Shown here piece after piece: positions 25,797 through 38,159 of a stretch of 64,000 nucleotides of DNA. The notes beneath the pieces were generated by a model, which saw only the letters and a list, made by a program, of their open reading frames with translations, had not been told where the DNA came from and did no database searches. Numbering within the stretch: the first letter of the stretch is position 1; each line of letters starts with the position of its first letter. Origin of the DNA: Adineta ricciae (lineage: Eukaryota > Rotifera > Eurotatoria > Adinetida > Adinetidae); contig CAJNOJ010000385.1 of assembly GCA_905250025.1 (NCBI GenBank), positions 21,177-85,176 on the forward strand. Direction: 5' to 3'. Made by a program: the position numbers and the translations under genes.

Positions 25797-26335
25797 ATTC
25801 GATTTGCATTCTTCATTTTTTCTCTCCTTCCGTTTGTATTTGTGTGTTTCTTGATGTCTTTTTCTGGTTAAATAAAATATTTTCGTAAATCGACATATCA
25901 TTGAATGACAAAGCCACCCTTCGATACACATCGAGGTACTGATTGAATAATACAATAACACACGGTGAGATTGGCTCTTCTTCTGCATGAATGTAATCAG
26001 ATATTTCAAGGTTCGATTACATAACGGACAATGCTTTGGAAAATATGATCATTTTTAACCTATTGCTCCTATGATCCTCTAAGTTAATCGCCGAAACGAA
26101 GTATCATATCGTAGGACAGAATATTATCCATCGCTTTTTCCTTCCTTCCTTTCTTTCTTTCTGTACGATTCTATTTATCTCTCGCCTTGGAATCCTCACA
26201 TATGTAAGCAGACTGCCTATCCCAAAAGATTCGTGGCCTTGTACATGTATATAAATACGTCATACATGTAGAAGATAGAGCATGGAAGCATAAGGGAAAA
26301 TGATAGAAGAATATACGCATACATATCCATCCAAC

Positions 26336-26861
26336 ATGTTGCCATCAGCTCCGCCATTGCCTGATTGTTTGCTGAAGTCTTATTCTACGAGCAATCCATG
26401 CGCACCTCGGCAAATCTATAAAAAAGATGATCCTGAGTAAGAGATGAATAGATGGAAGTATGCTGGTTTGATGTTTTCGATTAGATACGGTCGACCACCG
26501 AAAGGAAGCCGAACAGAACAACGTGGCCTTGCTGCTCAAGCACATATTCAACAAGAAGTTAAATATCTATGTGAGATCATCAAAAGCATGGGAACGAAAT
26601 TAGATGATTCGTCTACACCAACTTACGAAATCACATTCAAACAATTATTCGACGTATGTTTAGAGCCAAATCATTTTAGTGTATTGAAATGAAAATTCGT
26701 TTTTTCGTTAGTTTTACACAAATATCTCAAATAAGTTAGTCGGCATTTTACTTCGAGCACGCAAACATGGTTATATTCATTTCGACGATGAACATGAAGT
26801 TCTATTTCAAGGCAAACATGATCATGTCAAAATTACTCTTCTTCAACTCCCAACGAATTAA
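26336..26861 (+). CDS. Costars-domain protein (ABRA/STARS-like)
   Basis: Three exons, 26336-26435, 26485-26653 and 26712-26861, join in phase to give about 138 residues. A short Pro/Ser N-terminus leads to YGRPPKGSRTEQRGLAAQAH, QEVKYLCEIIKSMG and FKQLFDFYTNISNKLVGILL, then RARKHGYIHFDDE and LLQLPTN. This is the costars domain found at the C-terminus of ABRA/STARS, an actin-binding activator of Rho signalling, and alone in ABRACL. The GRPPKGS(R/K)TE lead is the ABRA form. The protein lacks the long N-terminal region of vertebrate ABRA, so a minimal actin-associated role is likely but inferred. Confidence 0.9.
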
Positions 26862-27585
26862 TACAAAATCCACTTTGTCTTGAATAATTTTTCAGATTGT
26901 TTTCTCGTTCAAAATGCTGATATTCACATTGGTTGATGTGTCAAAAGCCATATGATTTTTTTCACAGTTCTTAGTGACATTGTGACTTGTAAAGTTTTTT
27001 TCAATTTTCAATAACGGAATCCAAATTTCCTTTATATTCTTTGTGTCAATATTTTATTTTATGCTGAAAAGAACACATTCGAAGAAACGCATTTGTTATC
27101 GAGTATATTAACAGTATGACTCAACACTCGACCGAACGTTAATATAACCAAGTTATGTACGCTGATGTTTTTTCTTTACTACAACGAAGAGAAACAGAAC
27201 GATTCTGTTTATATCCGAGCTCTATCGTACAAAGTTTCTCTGACAGCCTTCACTATGATTATTTATTTCTTACTCCGCCTGTATGCAACCCAGTCGTAGG
27301 TTTTCAACGAAAGAATAACAGTTCCATCTGAGTGTTTTCAATGCTTTGCTGTTTAGGACGCACGTATATCACAAAAGCGTGATTTAACAAAGTCACAGGA
27401 TATGAACAGATGTGTTAAGCGGAACAATGCATTCATTTAGTAAAAGTATATATACATCATTCTTTTTTCTTCGTTTCCATACTCATTGAGTTAGTAGTTA
27501 ACCTTTACAACAGCCGACCTCTCATTTGTTAACAGTCAACGAGATTGAAATGACGAAGTGCTATTCATACTAACTTGCTTTTCAG

Positions 27586-28632
27586 ATGTTGAGTGTATAT
27601 ATTTTATTTTCTTTGACATATTTTGTACACAGCTCAGCTCTTCGTTCATCCGAATTGCATATCCATTCCGGTGGTCGTGCACTGAGTGCTCTTCAACGTC
27701 TTTTAAACTTTTTTGAATCCAATCCAAAGAACTTAAACGTTGACGGTCTGTATGGGTTACGCATCGCTCAAGGTCAACTTCAAGCTCTAGAACAAATGTT
27801 CAAATCAGCCGAAAGTAAACGAACGCATCTGACCGATCACAATCGAATCGTTTCAATGCTATTGACGCAAACGGAACGCATTGCTAATATAAGTTTAGAT
27901 GCACTTGTATCTGAACAAACATCGTATCTGAACCAATTCTTTCTGGTCGCTTCGAAACCATTCGTAATCGAATATGAAAGTCGACGAATTGATAGAAATT
28001 TTATCGTGCCAAATCAACGGAGTTCACGATTCGATGAGGATGATTCGGACCAATGTTTTGTTCAATTATTTGGTAAATTTCACTTTCTACTTCATCTATA
28101 AATGAATTTTTTTCCTTGTCAAGAATCCAGTCGTCGCGCCGATGTACAAAAATGCACGATCAGTGAATCATGTTGGTCAATGCTAACAGATCAAATTGGC
28201 AAAGATTATCGGTTAACTCATCAACTTCTCTGGTTTCTAATTGCAAAAAACATCGGTTGCATCAATCAAAAGTCTGCCGCTCAACATTTAAATCGTTTAG
28301 AAGATCTCTTCTGTACCAACATATACGAAGATGCGAAGCTGAACTTTGTCAATCACATCAACCAAGATCTCTTTCTCGAACAACTATTACTTTGTTCCAT
28401 GATTGGTTATCAAGATTTTCTCCGTTCAGACTGGTTTCATGAAATTCTGACTTGGCAACATCCGGAATACGATTGTTTCAGTGAAGAATCGGAACAAATG
28501 GGATATCGTTCAAGAAACAGACGGCATTTATTGGTTGAACAGGAAATGGATCATGGATGCTTAGCTCACAAGAGTGGATTAGCAGCTGGCTTATTAGCTA
28601 CTTATTCGCGAGTTTTTCTACAAGAATATTGA
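27586..28632 (+). CDS. C16orf89-family secreted protein
   Basis: Two exons (27586-28072 and 28124-28632) joined by a 51 nt intron. A signal peptide (MLSVYILFSLTYFVHSSAL) begins about 330 residues. The family pattern is clear: DSDQCFVQLF, CTISESCWSML, YRLTHQLLWFLIAKNIGC, INQDLFLEQLLLCSMIGY, WFHEILTWQHPEYDCF and DHGCLAHKSGLAAGLLATY, with the many conserved Cys and the SHK-like near-terminal motif. Human C16orf89 is a secreted protein expressed in thyroid; its molecular function is not established. The ATG directly follows a TTTTCAG, so the mRNA may begin at a splice acceptor. Confidence 0.88.
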
Positions 28633-28994
28633 GCGAATATTCTCCACTAACGGACAATTGCATCGTTCGCATTTTGTTTTTTCTTTTCATACTGATCTAT
28701 GTGTTGTTAATGACAAAAGAATAAAATGAACGAATTTGAACATGACATTCATTATTCAATCAATACTCTTTCGAGTTACAGCATCTTTCTTTTGTATTCT
28801 ATCATGTATTGAAGATAAAATTTCTCTCCCAATCATGACTATTTACAAATATGCATTCTAAATCGTAGTACAAACGAAATAAAAGGCATGCACTGCTTTG
28901 AAAAGGTGGCTCGATCATTTTCACCTTTAAATCACGTAAAGACTTCGCTTAAATCTTCTTTCAATTACATTTTATTAACATCATTCGACGACAA

Positions 28995-29586
28995 ATGCCG
29001 ACGAGAAGTAGTAATCATGAACATGAGCAGCTGGTTAGTCTTCTAAATCAATTAATGGATGAACGGGATCTATTAGCCCGAGAGAATGAGTACTTAAAAG
29101 CAAAATTAAACGAATCGATTCTAGTGGAAACACTCAATGAAATGAAGAAAGAACGTGATCTTCTATTAAAGTTATTAACAAATCTAACAAACAAGTATCA
29201 ACATGAAAAGTATGTCAATGACTTTTTGGAACTGAAGGGTATGGTGAATATTCAATTTTGCTTTTAGAGACATCCACTCAACGATGTCACGTCAAAGTCA
29301 TCCGACAGCGGTTAATTACGGTCATGTTCATCGATTAAAAGCTAATCTTGAACAACAGCAAACAAAACCAATTCATTATGTTGAAAAACGCAAAGATTCG
29401 TTTGATCGTTTATCATCAACATCATCATCAAGCAACACTCAATTAAGACCTCCTCAACCTGCGAAACGAATCTTCGTACTCAAAACTCCCCAAACATTAT
29501 TTCGTAAACCTGATATTCAATTGAAACACAGTCTTAACTCTGCATTTCAACACTATCGTTCACAATCCTTACAAAATCTTGCATAA
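28995..29586 (+). CDS. Small leucine-zipper-like coiled-coil protein
   Basis: Not recognised. Exon 1 is 28995-29209 and exon 2 is 29268-29586; a GTATGT donor at 29210 and TTTTAG acceptor restore the frame, giving about 177 residues. The first 70 residues form a strong coiled coil (LVSLLNQLMDERDLLARENE and KKERDLLLKLLTNLTNK). The rest is basic, Ser-rich and probably disordered. It could be a scaffold or centrosome-type small protein, but nothing specific supports that. Confidence 0.7.
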
Positions 29587-29743
29587 CTTACCTAACATGT
29601 CTCTATTCTCTTATGATTTGACCATTTAGAAGAGAATTTGTACAAACAATATATATACATACTTTATTTCTTATAATATCAAAAAAAAACCGTTTACTGG
29701 TACAAATAAGGAATTCTCATTGCATACATAGAAAACTTTTCTA

Positions 29744-30351
29744 TCACTTACAATGCTTCGACAACCATTTGAAACCTTCGGCTAGACCGTCTCCGTTCAA
29801 AGCTGAGCAAGGCATGATTGTATAAGGGCGAGTCAATTTATCCAAATGTAAAATTTGACGGATTTCATCTGGTTGCATACTTCCGGAGGCATCTTGTTTG
29901 TTACAGAGTACAAGCAAACTAACATTACGCATTTCACGATCAGTTAAAATCCTTTCAAGTTCATGACGTGCTTCGTCCATTCGGTTATGATCTGTGGAAT
30001 CAATCACAAATATCAAACCTTGAGATCCTGTGTAATAATGACGCCACAATGGACGGATTTTATCCTAGAAAATCACACATATGATGAAGACTGTGAAGTG
30101 ATTCGTCGGTTTTACTTGTCCGCCAACGTCCCACACAGTGAATTGAACGCGTTTGGAAATGATTGTTTCAACTGTGAATCCAACTGTCGGTACTGTTGAA
30201 CGAAATTCATGCAAACGAAGACGTGCAAGGATCGATGTTTTACCAGCATTGTCTAAATAAGTTCAAATAAGAATAAATTATGTCATTGAGATGGTCTACC
30301 GAGTCCAAGCATTAATATTCGAAAACGCTTTTTACCAAAAACAGCCCCCAT
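29744..30351 (-). CDS. Arf-family small GTPase
   Basis: A Ras-superfamily GTPase of membrane traffic. Three exons from an ATG at 30351. It starts [20 protein letters not shown]; Gly2 allows N-myristoylation. Nucleotide-binding motifs are complete: P-loop GLDNAGKT, switch I PTVGF, switch [25 protein letters not shown] and [10 protein letters not shown]. The WRHYYTG and DREMRN segments are Arf1-6-like rather than Arl-like, but SALNGDGL replaces the usual CATxGxGL and the lead peptide before the P-loop is short. It is best called a divergent Arf. Length is about 167-170 residues, slightly short. Confidence 0.9.
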
Positions 30352-30876
30352 ATTTTGTATTTGATTAGAAATTCCTCCTGTATTTATACAGAATCACATC
30401 TATAAGATTAGTAATCTCAACAAATTCTATTTTGATGTGACTCACTATATCAGACTTTGTTTTGACATTCACCAATAGAAATATTCAAGAGGGCGGTAAC
30501 GAAGTTTTGTCACTTGACAACAACGACAATGAACGGTTCAGTGAATCTCCTATGTTACTATTGACTACAGATATGTGCGATGAGATTCACTGTTACTTCT
30601 TGATAAAAGAACAAAAAAACACAATTTTTCTAATTTTCTTCTTTTTCAACATGGTTAATTTTCAAATCGAACAGACAGTTAACAAAGGTTCACGTTTTCA
30701 TTTGTCAATAAAGCAAATAATCATCTTCTTCTCCTCCTCTAGGAAACGACTCAGGTTAACAAATAGATAGTTCATTAGAGAAGCATCTATTGTTCCGACA
30801 TTGACATTGAACTCAATAGCAAGAAAAAGAACGCAAAAAAGTTGCGAGACAAGCCATCTTGTCTCAAGAAATAAAC

Positions 30877-30956
30877 TGACAGCGGTGGGATTCGAACCCA
30901 CGCCTTTTACGACTGGTGCCTAAAACCAGCGCCTTAGACCACTCGGCCACACTGCC
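30877..30956 (-). tRNA. tRNA-Leu (anticodon UAG)
   Basis: An 80 nt class II tRNA. On the minus strand the acceptor stem GGCAGTG pairs with CGCTGTC (two G-U pairs) and A73 follows. The D arm has the A-box-like TGGCCGAGTGGTC. The anticodon stem CTGGT/ACCAG encloses loop TTTAGGC with anticodon TAG. A long variable arm and the B-box GGTTCGAATCC are present. No intron and no encoded CCA. Confidence 0.95.
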
Positions 30957-31691
30957 GTTCTTCATCATCCGCTCATTAACACGTCATCCGAAAAATTCTA
31001 TTCACACGTGAATTAACATTCACGTACATCTGCTTATCTTCGAAAAGAATTCAAAGAATGAACGTTAAATCTCGATTAAGGTGTTAACATATGTATTGTC
31101 TAGTGTGACAACATGTTGAGTAAATATTTAATCGTCTTCTCTCTCACAATATATTAGTAAAGCATTTTGTCGTTAGTAATAAAGAATTATCAATTCATTT
31201 CAATGGTTTACACATGATCAATATTGATCGAGTCATTAAATAACACGGCGCAATTTTCTTGCGATAATTTATTCATTTGCAGTGTACGTTGACACATAAA
31301 CTGCCCTTGCGTTTGTTTTTGAATCTTCGCTCTCCATCGATGAACGATTCAACTATGAATGGCTCAAGACACAGGCATGTTCTTTTGAATAGAAGTTGTG
31401 AGTGAAATCTGATCGACGGATAAACAAAAACACTGAATCTTATGCACCTAAATATTAATGTATGAAAATATCGACCAGATGTGTTCTTTATATCAATATC
31501 AACGTTTACAGTTACATACTGTCAGTATCGAATTGCCGATGATATTGTTCGTCTGTCTTCTAAATGACAGCATTTAATAATAGTAACATCTCTTTCGAAA
31601 AAAAATACAAAATAAAAAAAAGAAGAAAAAAAAACTGCGAACACTGATAAATTGTAATGAGGAAAAGAAATAGAGAGATAGGAAATGAAAA
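30957..31691. other. Noncoding region
   Basis: AT-rich spacer with A-rich tracts near 31600-31635. No open frame or RNA fold beyond the adjacent tRNA is supported. Confidence 0.4.
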
Positions 31692-32852
31692 CTAAACTTT
31701 TCGCTTTGGTGTTAATGTTGACGGCACATCCTCGGTACCATTTTTCAAGAATGAGCTAAGATCGCAAACAAATAAACCTTGATTATTGGTTTCAGTTGAT
31801 TGGTCACGTAAAGACTTGGGCGGTGTTTGAGCAGCTTTGGTTTGACGATGACCATTGATCGGCGAATCGAGTGTTTGTGCTGACGACGTTATCATGTTGA
31901 GACTTTTTTCATACGATGTACTTCGATCTTGTCTACTCGGTGTAGAGCTTTCTGTGTTAGTTTGAACATGTTTCAATTCGCGTGTCGTTTTTATTGTTGG
32001 TGGCGATGAGGTCGATGTTGTCACTGATGATGAATCATCACTCTTCTGTGATGAAAAGGTAATTTTCTTCACCGTTTGAATATTTACTTGCAGGCCAACG
32101 TCACGTGTACTGATGTTACTCCGACTTGTATTACTACGTGATTTGTGTCGTCGATGGCGATGGTGATGTTGATGATGAGGATCGGTAGTCGAAGATGAAC
32201 CGGTTGATAATGGTGACGGAGACGAATCAGGATACGCTCGTGCTTTGTTTGAATCGATGTCTTCACTTGGAGCGATCGTTAATAGTGTTTGAAAAGAACC
32301 ATCGCGCTTTTCAATCATGACCATTCGAGATGGTGTTGTTGGAGTATGCGAACGTTGACAACGCGATGGAGAAGTAGCATCATCCATATATCGCAACTAA
32401 AGAATGAAAGGAGACAGTCGATAGAAGAAGAAAGTATGAAGTGCATGTCTGAAGAATTTGTTCGATATGTAACTCGATTTGTTCGAAAAAGAAATGTTGA
32501 TACCTACATTGGGTGACATTCTTCTCATTTGTTCTACTGTTGCGGGAGATGCCGATGGTGGCGGCTCACTAATTGGTTGATGTCGAACAACTGAGTACAG
32601 CGTTGTCGGATCGGGCTGTTGAATAATAACCGATTGATTTTCTAAATCAACAAACGAGGAGAATGTTGCCATTGTCCATGTTAGTTGCGTTTGTGAAGCA
32701 CACGATTTCTTTTCATTGCGATTTGTTAGTTTATTTAGTGATGATGATTCTGGATAGAGTATGTTATCATAAAGTGATTGAGTGTTTGCATAGACAGGCT
32801 CTTGTTGGGTGGTGGGAAACTGNTGACATAATCCATAGGATCTAATGAGAAA
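31692..32852 (-). CDS. Low-complexity Ser/Thr-rich protein, C-terminal part
   Basis: Not recognised. Two exons joined by a GTAGGT...TTTAG intron (about 32397-32507): the upstream one encodes QFPTTQQEPVYANTQSLYDN and PEPPPSA-type Pro-rich sequence, the downstream one 31692 to about 32396 a His/Ser/Thr-rich tail ending LTPKRKV. YANTQSLYDNILY and RSTSYEKSL contain Tyr sites of the kind found in signalling scaffolds, but this is weak. An undetermined base (N) at 32823 lies in the first part, so the frame just upstream is unsure. A CATTAG acceptor at about 32853 implies an earlier exon; the one at 33664-34002 is a candidate but phases do not match without another exon or a correction at the N. Confidence 0.6.
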
Positions 32853-33663
32853 CAAATGTGTAGCGTAAAAGGTCAAATCAAGCATGTGTATTGTGGTATG
32901 AAATAACTAGAGGACTAATTATGATTTCACTTTTCTTTTCTTCTTTCTCTTTTACTTCAAACACTTAAAATACAGTACGATTTCGTTCTAACTTCAAGAA
33001 GAGTTCTATATATGTCAACATAGATAACCTTCAAAATGACTGTTATACAATAATTGACAGTAGATTAATTGTCGGCAGTCTTGAACTCGAAGACAACGAA
33101 GAAAAGTCTTCTCTCTACTGTCTTACTAAACAAATACTATTCTTATCGAAATCGATGTGAGATGTCTAATTACCCAAAGTACTTGTCTGATTTTTAACTC
33201 GAATACGCGTCCGTGCGAAGTTCATTTGCGCTTGTTTGAGCAACATTTCTTTCTCATTTTCTTTTCTTGTCATCAAATCAATATAGATAAAGACCAATTA
33301 ATGAACATACGCGTGTTTAGGCGTATAGGTTACTCATCATGGTCGACCTATTTTTTATTACGTTTGTTCAAATTATCACCAATGATGTTAATTGTTGTAT
33401 AAAAGTTCTCTCATGCTCCTCAATGATAGACATTGCCAGATCATTTTACACGTGTATTCGAAGATTGTTTTTCTTCTATCGATGGATGTATTCAATCACG
33501 TCTTTGAGACAATAGATCGTGCATATGAGACAAGTTTAAAAAAAATAAAATGTTCAATGATCAATTGTCAGGAAGAAGAGTGTCGTATTAGACGATCGAT
33601 CACTTATACTTAACAGGTGTACTGAATAAACAATGTACGAAAGACAAACAAATAACAACTTAC

Positions 33664-34002
33664 TTCTGTTGATATTGTTCTTGAATTGGTCTGCACATGA
33701 ATTGACCGTTCGGAGCTGCATGCAGAAAACCATTTTGACCAGCGTTTTCTCCATGATAGCGGATTTCTCATTGGTATTTGTTGTTGTTGGCTACTTAGAG
33801 AAATATTTTCCTGATTAACATTACGATCGGCAGTAGGCATTGATATGATTTGTGCTTTTCTTGATAACGATAACGATACTAGCTGCTGTTGCTTTGCGAT
33901 TCTCTTCTTCCATTGGTGATGATGATGACGAGGATGGGGATTGTTATTATTATTTGAATCGATCGTTGTTACGTTACTCTTCATTGCTCTGTGATGTTCC
34001 AT
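33664..34002 (-). CDS. 5' exon of an unassigned gene, probably the one above
   Basis: ATG at 34002 opens 113 codons (MEHHRAMKSNVTTI...) ending at a good GTAAGT donor after TISTE. Composition is Asn/His/Gln-rich with a basic patch WKKRIAKQQQ and WRKRWSKWF. No domain is recognised. It lies about 800 bp upstream of the low-complexity exons on the same strand and is likely the first coding exon of that gene, but the connecting exon was not found. Confidence 0.5.
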
Positions 34003-35685
34003 ATCTCCGCTCTTCTTCTATCAGTTGTTGTATACAAAAAAGAAATGAATACAGGTCATGAAAGAAGAAACGATCAATGTTCAATCATTTCTTTTTTCTT
34101 CGTATTCTTTTCGTCAGTTATTTTTACTTGATATATTGAACATTGATGGTAAATTAATTAGGACAGCAAGGACGTGAAGCAAAGCGAACGAAAGTTTAAT
34201 GATAATGATTGTATAAAACGAATGAGAACAACGAAATGATCTCTAGGTGGACATATGTATCTTCAACTGTCGACTATACGCCAGTGATCAAAACCATCTA
34301 TCATGGATAATCGTGTTATTATGAGATGTGTATGATTATTATTTGAGGACGAATGAAGTAGGTGGAGAAGAAGGAATATCTGGTTTGCCAACGGCAATGG
34401 ACGCGTTGTGACAAACCTACAATCAACACAAAGAGAGAACGAGGAGAAATCAATGACATTTTGATCATAAAAAAAAGAGCAGAGAGAAGAAAGCGAGAGA
34501 GGAGAAAAAATAGAAATATTCAGACGTGAGACAGACAGGTGATCACAGTTGAATAGGTGTCATGATATGCATATAAACGTTACCTCCTATCTCTCGAAAT
34601 TATTGATGATCGAGGAGAGAAAGAACGGTTTCGATCTTCCTCACGACTTCATCTCGAATAGTTCTAATGACTAGTCATTTTTACTTAGTGACTATTTACA
34701 TGTACAATCATTAAAAAGACATCAACATTGTTTTTGATATTAAGACATTTATCTCTCGTTTAACCGCGTATATGTGAAACCCTTCCGGCAAATGATCGCT
34801 CATTGATTCTATCAGTTTACTCGTCACTATATTTGATCGCAAAGTAGAAATACGTAGACGTTGATCAGTTTTGTCTTTCGTTTTTGCTATACTTGTACTT
34901 CTTAACTGATAGATCGTTAAAAAGACTGATCGACGATAATGATACGAAAGAGAAAGACGTACAAAGTAATCTTGATGATGTAATTATGTCTTTGTTGATG
35001 TTAGAAGTGGTACTGATGACTTTGTTTTATGCATGGTCTATCGAATTCCTTATTATTACATATAACATTGTTTCCTTCATTGTCAAATGTGATTTCAATG
35101 ACGAAAAATTCGGTCTGTACATATCTTACAAATGCCGATAAACAAATAAATGAACACTTGTGTTCGATAGGGACATTATGATGAGGAAATTCGTCATACT
35201 GGCAGAGAAAATTGAATGTCAACGAGTCGAAGAAGTAAATACCTGGAGTAATTTTGTGCAAAGTTACATTAAGATCTCTGCCTGTGAAAATCTGAGCTTT
35301 GTGTGCAACTAGAGCGATAGATAGAAGTTCTAATTGAATAATAGTTTCTCATTGCATATATTTAATAAAAAGTTTAATCGATTCTGATGGTCTTTGCTTG
35401 CTCCAGCGATAATCGTTTCTGACAGAGCAGTAGTGCAAAGAGCACCATGTTGGATAGCATGCTACTGCAGACGAAATTCGAGATATGTTTGGAGGAATGA
35501 TCATCACTATCTCTGTGATGTGACTTTAAAAGTAGATATTTATGCTTATTTAGGCTACTTATCTGTTGTTTTTTGCAGCAAACATTTGAGATGATAAGAA
35601 GAGAAAGTATAGAAAAAATTCGATCTATTTGATTTATTTTATTATGAGAATAGAACATAAAATTTATCCGAGATATTCCAATAGA
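34003..35685. other. Noncoding region
   Basis: About 1.7 kb of AT-rich DNA, with purine-rich DNA near 34425-34510. Short open frames near 34884-35141 and 35374-35658 show no conserved pattern and are not accepted as genes. Confidence 0.5.
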
Positions 35686-36495
35686 TTAAAACAGAGCTCT
35701 AACCCATGTATTATTAACACATTCGTAATTGCTTTGGTTGACCGACTCACTTCCGTATATTTTAGCTACAATTTTGTCTGGTTTTGCTGGACACCATGTT
35801 TTTATCCCAGTCAACAGACATGGTTTCAAAGGAAATATCCATTCGATGGGCAAGGGTAGCCAATAGTAAGACCGATCGTAGATCGTCAGAGTTTTACCTC
35901 GATATGTTGAGTTTTTTGGATCATCTGGATGATATGTATTACCAGGGTAAATATCCACGAATTTATAACTTCCTCGACGTTTGAAACGTGCATTTGGTGC
36001 GACGAAGTTAATATCTTGATCGTAAAAATACGAACGATTTTCATAACCAACAGTAGACCATTGAGGCTGAAGTTTTAAGTAATAAGTAGCGGAAAAGTTG
36101 GTTTCTGCAAAGGGAACAAGACGCGCTGTGTCCGATTGGAGCATTAGAACATCAACATCACCATCGTAAGATATTAAATTGCCGTGTTGAACATAACCTA
36201 CAAGTGTTCCGTAAAAAATGCAATACGGTATGTTGTTTTCATGAGCGAATTGCGTCCAGCCATGAAATAATTCGAGTAAAAATCGTTGTCGATCAGTGTC
36301 TCCCGATTCGCATGCAGTGAGATTTGGAAGGAAAGTTTCGCTTGAATAATTCGTCGTCGGAGTAAAACCTGCTGAATTCTTATATTCATAAAAATTATAA
36401 ATGAAAATCAACGCACTGCATAAGAACACACATGTAAATCGTATAAATAATTTTCTGATGAAGTTCGTTGGGAACTGTCTGATGGTACCTTGCAT
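35686..36495 (-). CDS. LicD/fukutin-type nucleotidyltransferase-like protein, copy 1
   Basis: An intronless 269-residue type II membrane protein. A short cytosolic lead and one helix (FTCVFLCSALIFIYNFY) are followed by a luminal LicD domain: FLLELFHGWTQFAHENNIPY, IFYGTLVGYVQHGNLISYD and GDVDVLM, whose DGDxD is the metal-binding motif of the LicD/fukutin fold. Later come NFVAPNARFKRRGSYKFVDI and TWCPAKPDKIVAKIYG. Fukutin, FKRP and bacterial LicD move phosphosugar or phosphocholine groups onto glycans, so a Golgi glycan-modifying role is inferred. It is a tandem paralog of the next gene. The lack of introns contrasts with nearly every neighbour. Confidence 0.82.
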   Translation of the reverse strand: MQGTIRQFPTNFIRKLFIRFTCVFLCSALIFIYNFYEYKNSAGFTPTTNYSSETFLPNLTACESGDTDRQRFLLELFHGWTQFAHENNIPYCIFYGTLVGYVQHGNLISYDGDVDVLMLQSDTARLVPFAETNFSATYYLKLQPQWSTVGYENRSYFYDQDINFVAPNARFKRRGSYKFVDIYPGNTYHPDDPKNSTYRGKTLTIYDRSYYWLPLPIEWIFPLKPCLLTGIKTWCPAKPDKIVAKIYGSESVNQSNYECVNNTWVRALF

Positions 36496-36931
36496 ATTGT
36501 GAGTAAAACGGTCGTCTCTTTCTTCTTACAGCCTTATCTAATTTTCTTTTCTGACTGCCTTCTCTCTCTTGTTTGCATTCTTGAAAAGTGTAAAGAAAAG
36601 TATGCCTCCTCTTCCTACACTGACATACCCTGATTCGAGGGAAAAAAGTCGATTAACAACACAAGAAACGGTCATACGTGATGAAATGAATATTCAACCA
36701 AAACAACAATCGATTCACTAGAGCTAAGATCGATACGAATGCATTCTTCGTACCTAAATTTATCCGTTCGTACGTAGAATGTCATATCGTTATCAAAATA
36801 GAACAGATTTTTGGATTTTGTAGTCTACTAGCACAGTTTTCACTCGTAACAGTTCTTAGACAGCTCGATGCGTTGTCTGTACGATAGAAGTTTATTTAAA
36901 CATGGCATATATGTAGAGAATATTACGACTT

Positions 36932-37810
36932 TTAACCACTAACCCAGCTTTGATTCACACATTTTTTGTTTGTTTTTGTCACTGCCGATCGTCCATATAG
37001 GTTAGCGACGATGCTTTCAGGTTTTGCAGGACACCATACGAGTATACTACTGAAATTACAGGGTGTTAGAGGAAATGTCCACTCAATTGGAGAGCTTATC
37101 CATTTATATGAGACATTATATTCAGTTAGAGTTGTCGTTACATTCTTTCTATCTTTTGGCCGATCAGGACGAAAGTCATAGATAGGCCAAATGTCAACAT
37201 GATACCGAAGTTTTCGATGTATGAATCGAGCGTTCGGGGCGATAAAGTTAAAACCTTTTGCTGGATAATACGAACGACCTACGTATCCAATGTAATGCCA
37301 TTGTGGATGGACTTTTAGTTCATAGATCGACGAGAAATTCGTATCTGCAAATGGAACAAGGTGTCGCGTATCTTGGGATAACATCAGAATATCAGTATCC
37401 CCATCGTGAGGTAACAAACCACGACGTTGAACGTAACCAACAAGCGATCCATAAGCAATCCAATATTGTATATTATGTTCACGCGCAAATTGAGTCCAAG
37501 CATAGAGTGTTGTGAGTAAAACTTCTTGCCTTGGTCGATCCCTTGAGTTACATGTTGGTATCTGTTCCAATGCGCTTCTGATGGTGCTATTGACGTTCAC
37601 AATAACACTTATGGTTGTAATGTTAGTCTTGGTATAATAAACGACAATACAGAGTGCGAAAAATAATAGAAGCAGATGTGTACGTCGTGGGAACAATTTG
37701 AGAGAGATTGAGTGTTGATGATCTATAGTCGGAGTAGGAGATTTGCAAGTACTGTCGTGTACGATTTCCATTATGGGATGACCACCTGTATCTGAATTTT
37801 CATAAATCAT
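36932..37810 (-). CDS. LicD/fukutin-type nucleotidyltransferase-like protein, copy 2
   Basis: An intronless 292-residue paralog of the adjacent gene. Its anchor is HLLLLFFALCIVVYYT after a longer cytosolic tail. The catalytic region reads TLYAWTQFAREHNIQYWIAY, GSLVGYVQRRGLLPHDGDTD, then ILML; NFIAPNARF, VDIWPIYDF and VWCPAKPESIVANLYG match copy 1 block for block, while the N-terminal regions differ. The DGDxD motif is intact. Similar size, orientation and spacing (436 bp) show a tandem duplication; divergence is large, so it is not recent. Substrate unknown. Confidence 0.82.
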   Translation of the reverse strand: MIYENSDTGGHPIMEIVHDSTCKSPTPTIDHQHSISLKLFPRRTHLLLLFFALCIVVYYTKTNITTISVIVNVNSTIRSALEQIPTCNSRDRPRQEVLLTTLYAWTQFAREHNIQYWIAYGSLVGYVQRRGLLPHDGDTDILMLSQDTRHLVPFADTNFSSIYELKVHPQWHYIGYVGRSYYPAKGFNFIAPNARFIHRKLRYHVDIWPIYDFRPDRPKDRKNVTTTLTEYNVSYKWISSPIEWTFPLTPCNFSSILVWCPAKPESIVANLYGRSAVTKTNKKCVNQSWVSG

Positions 37811-38159
37811 TATTTCTTATATAAAAAAAAACGAATCGGTTTTCAATCAGTTACTTTCAACTAGACAAGATTGGAGGAGATTAAGTAACATGTGCATACG
37901 CATTACACCAGCACGCTTTTAATACAAAGAGGAACTTAAGTTATACCTTGAAGTAAACTGCCGTGTCAAATTACATCGCTCTGTAAAGAAATTCTATAGG
38001 TCCTAAAGACAGCAAAAAAGACAATGAGCTCTTATGGTCACATCGAACAACGTTAAAATTGAAAGAGAGAAGTGAACACTCATGCAAGCTAAACGATGAT
38101 GGATTAATCATTTCGACAACTAAATGAAATGATCTCATTGAATTGAAAATGTTCAAAAG

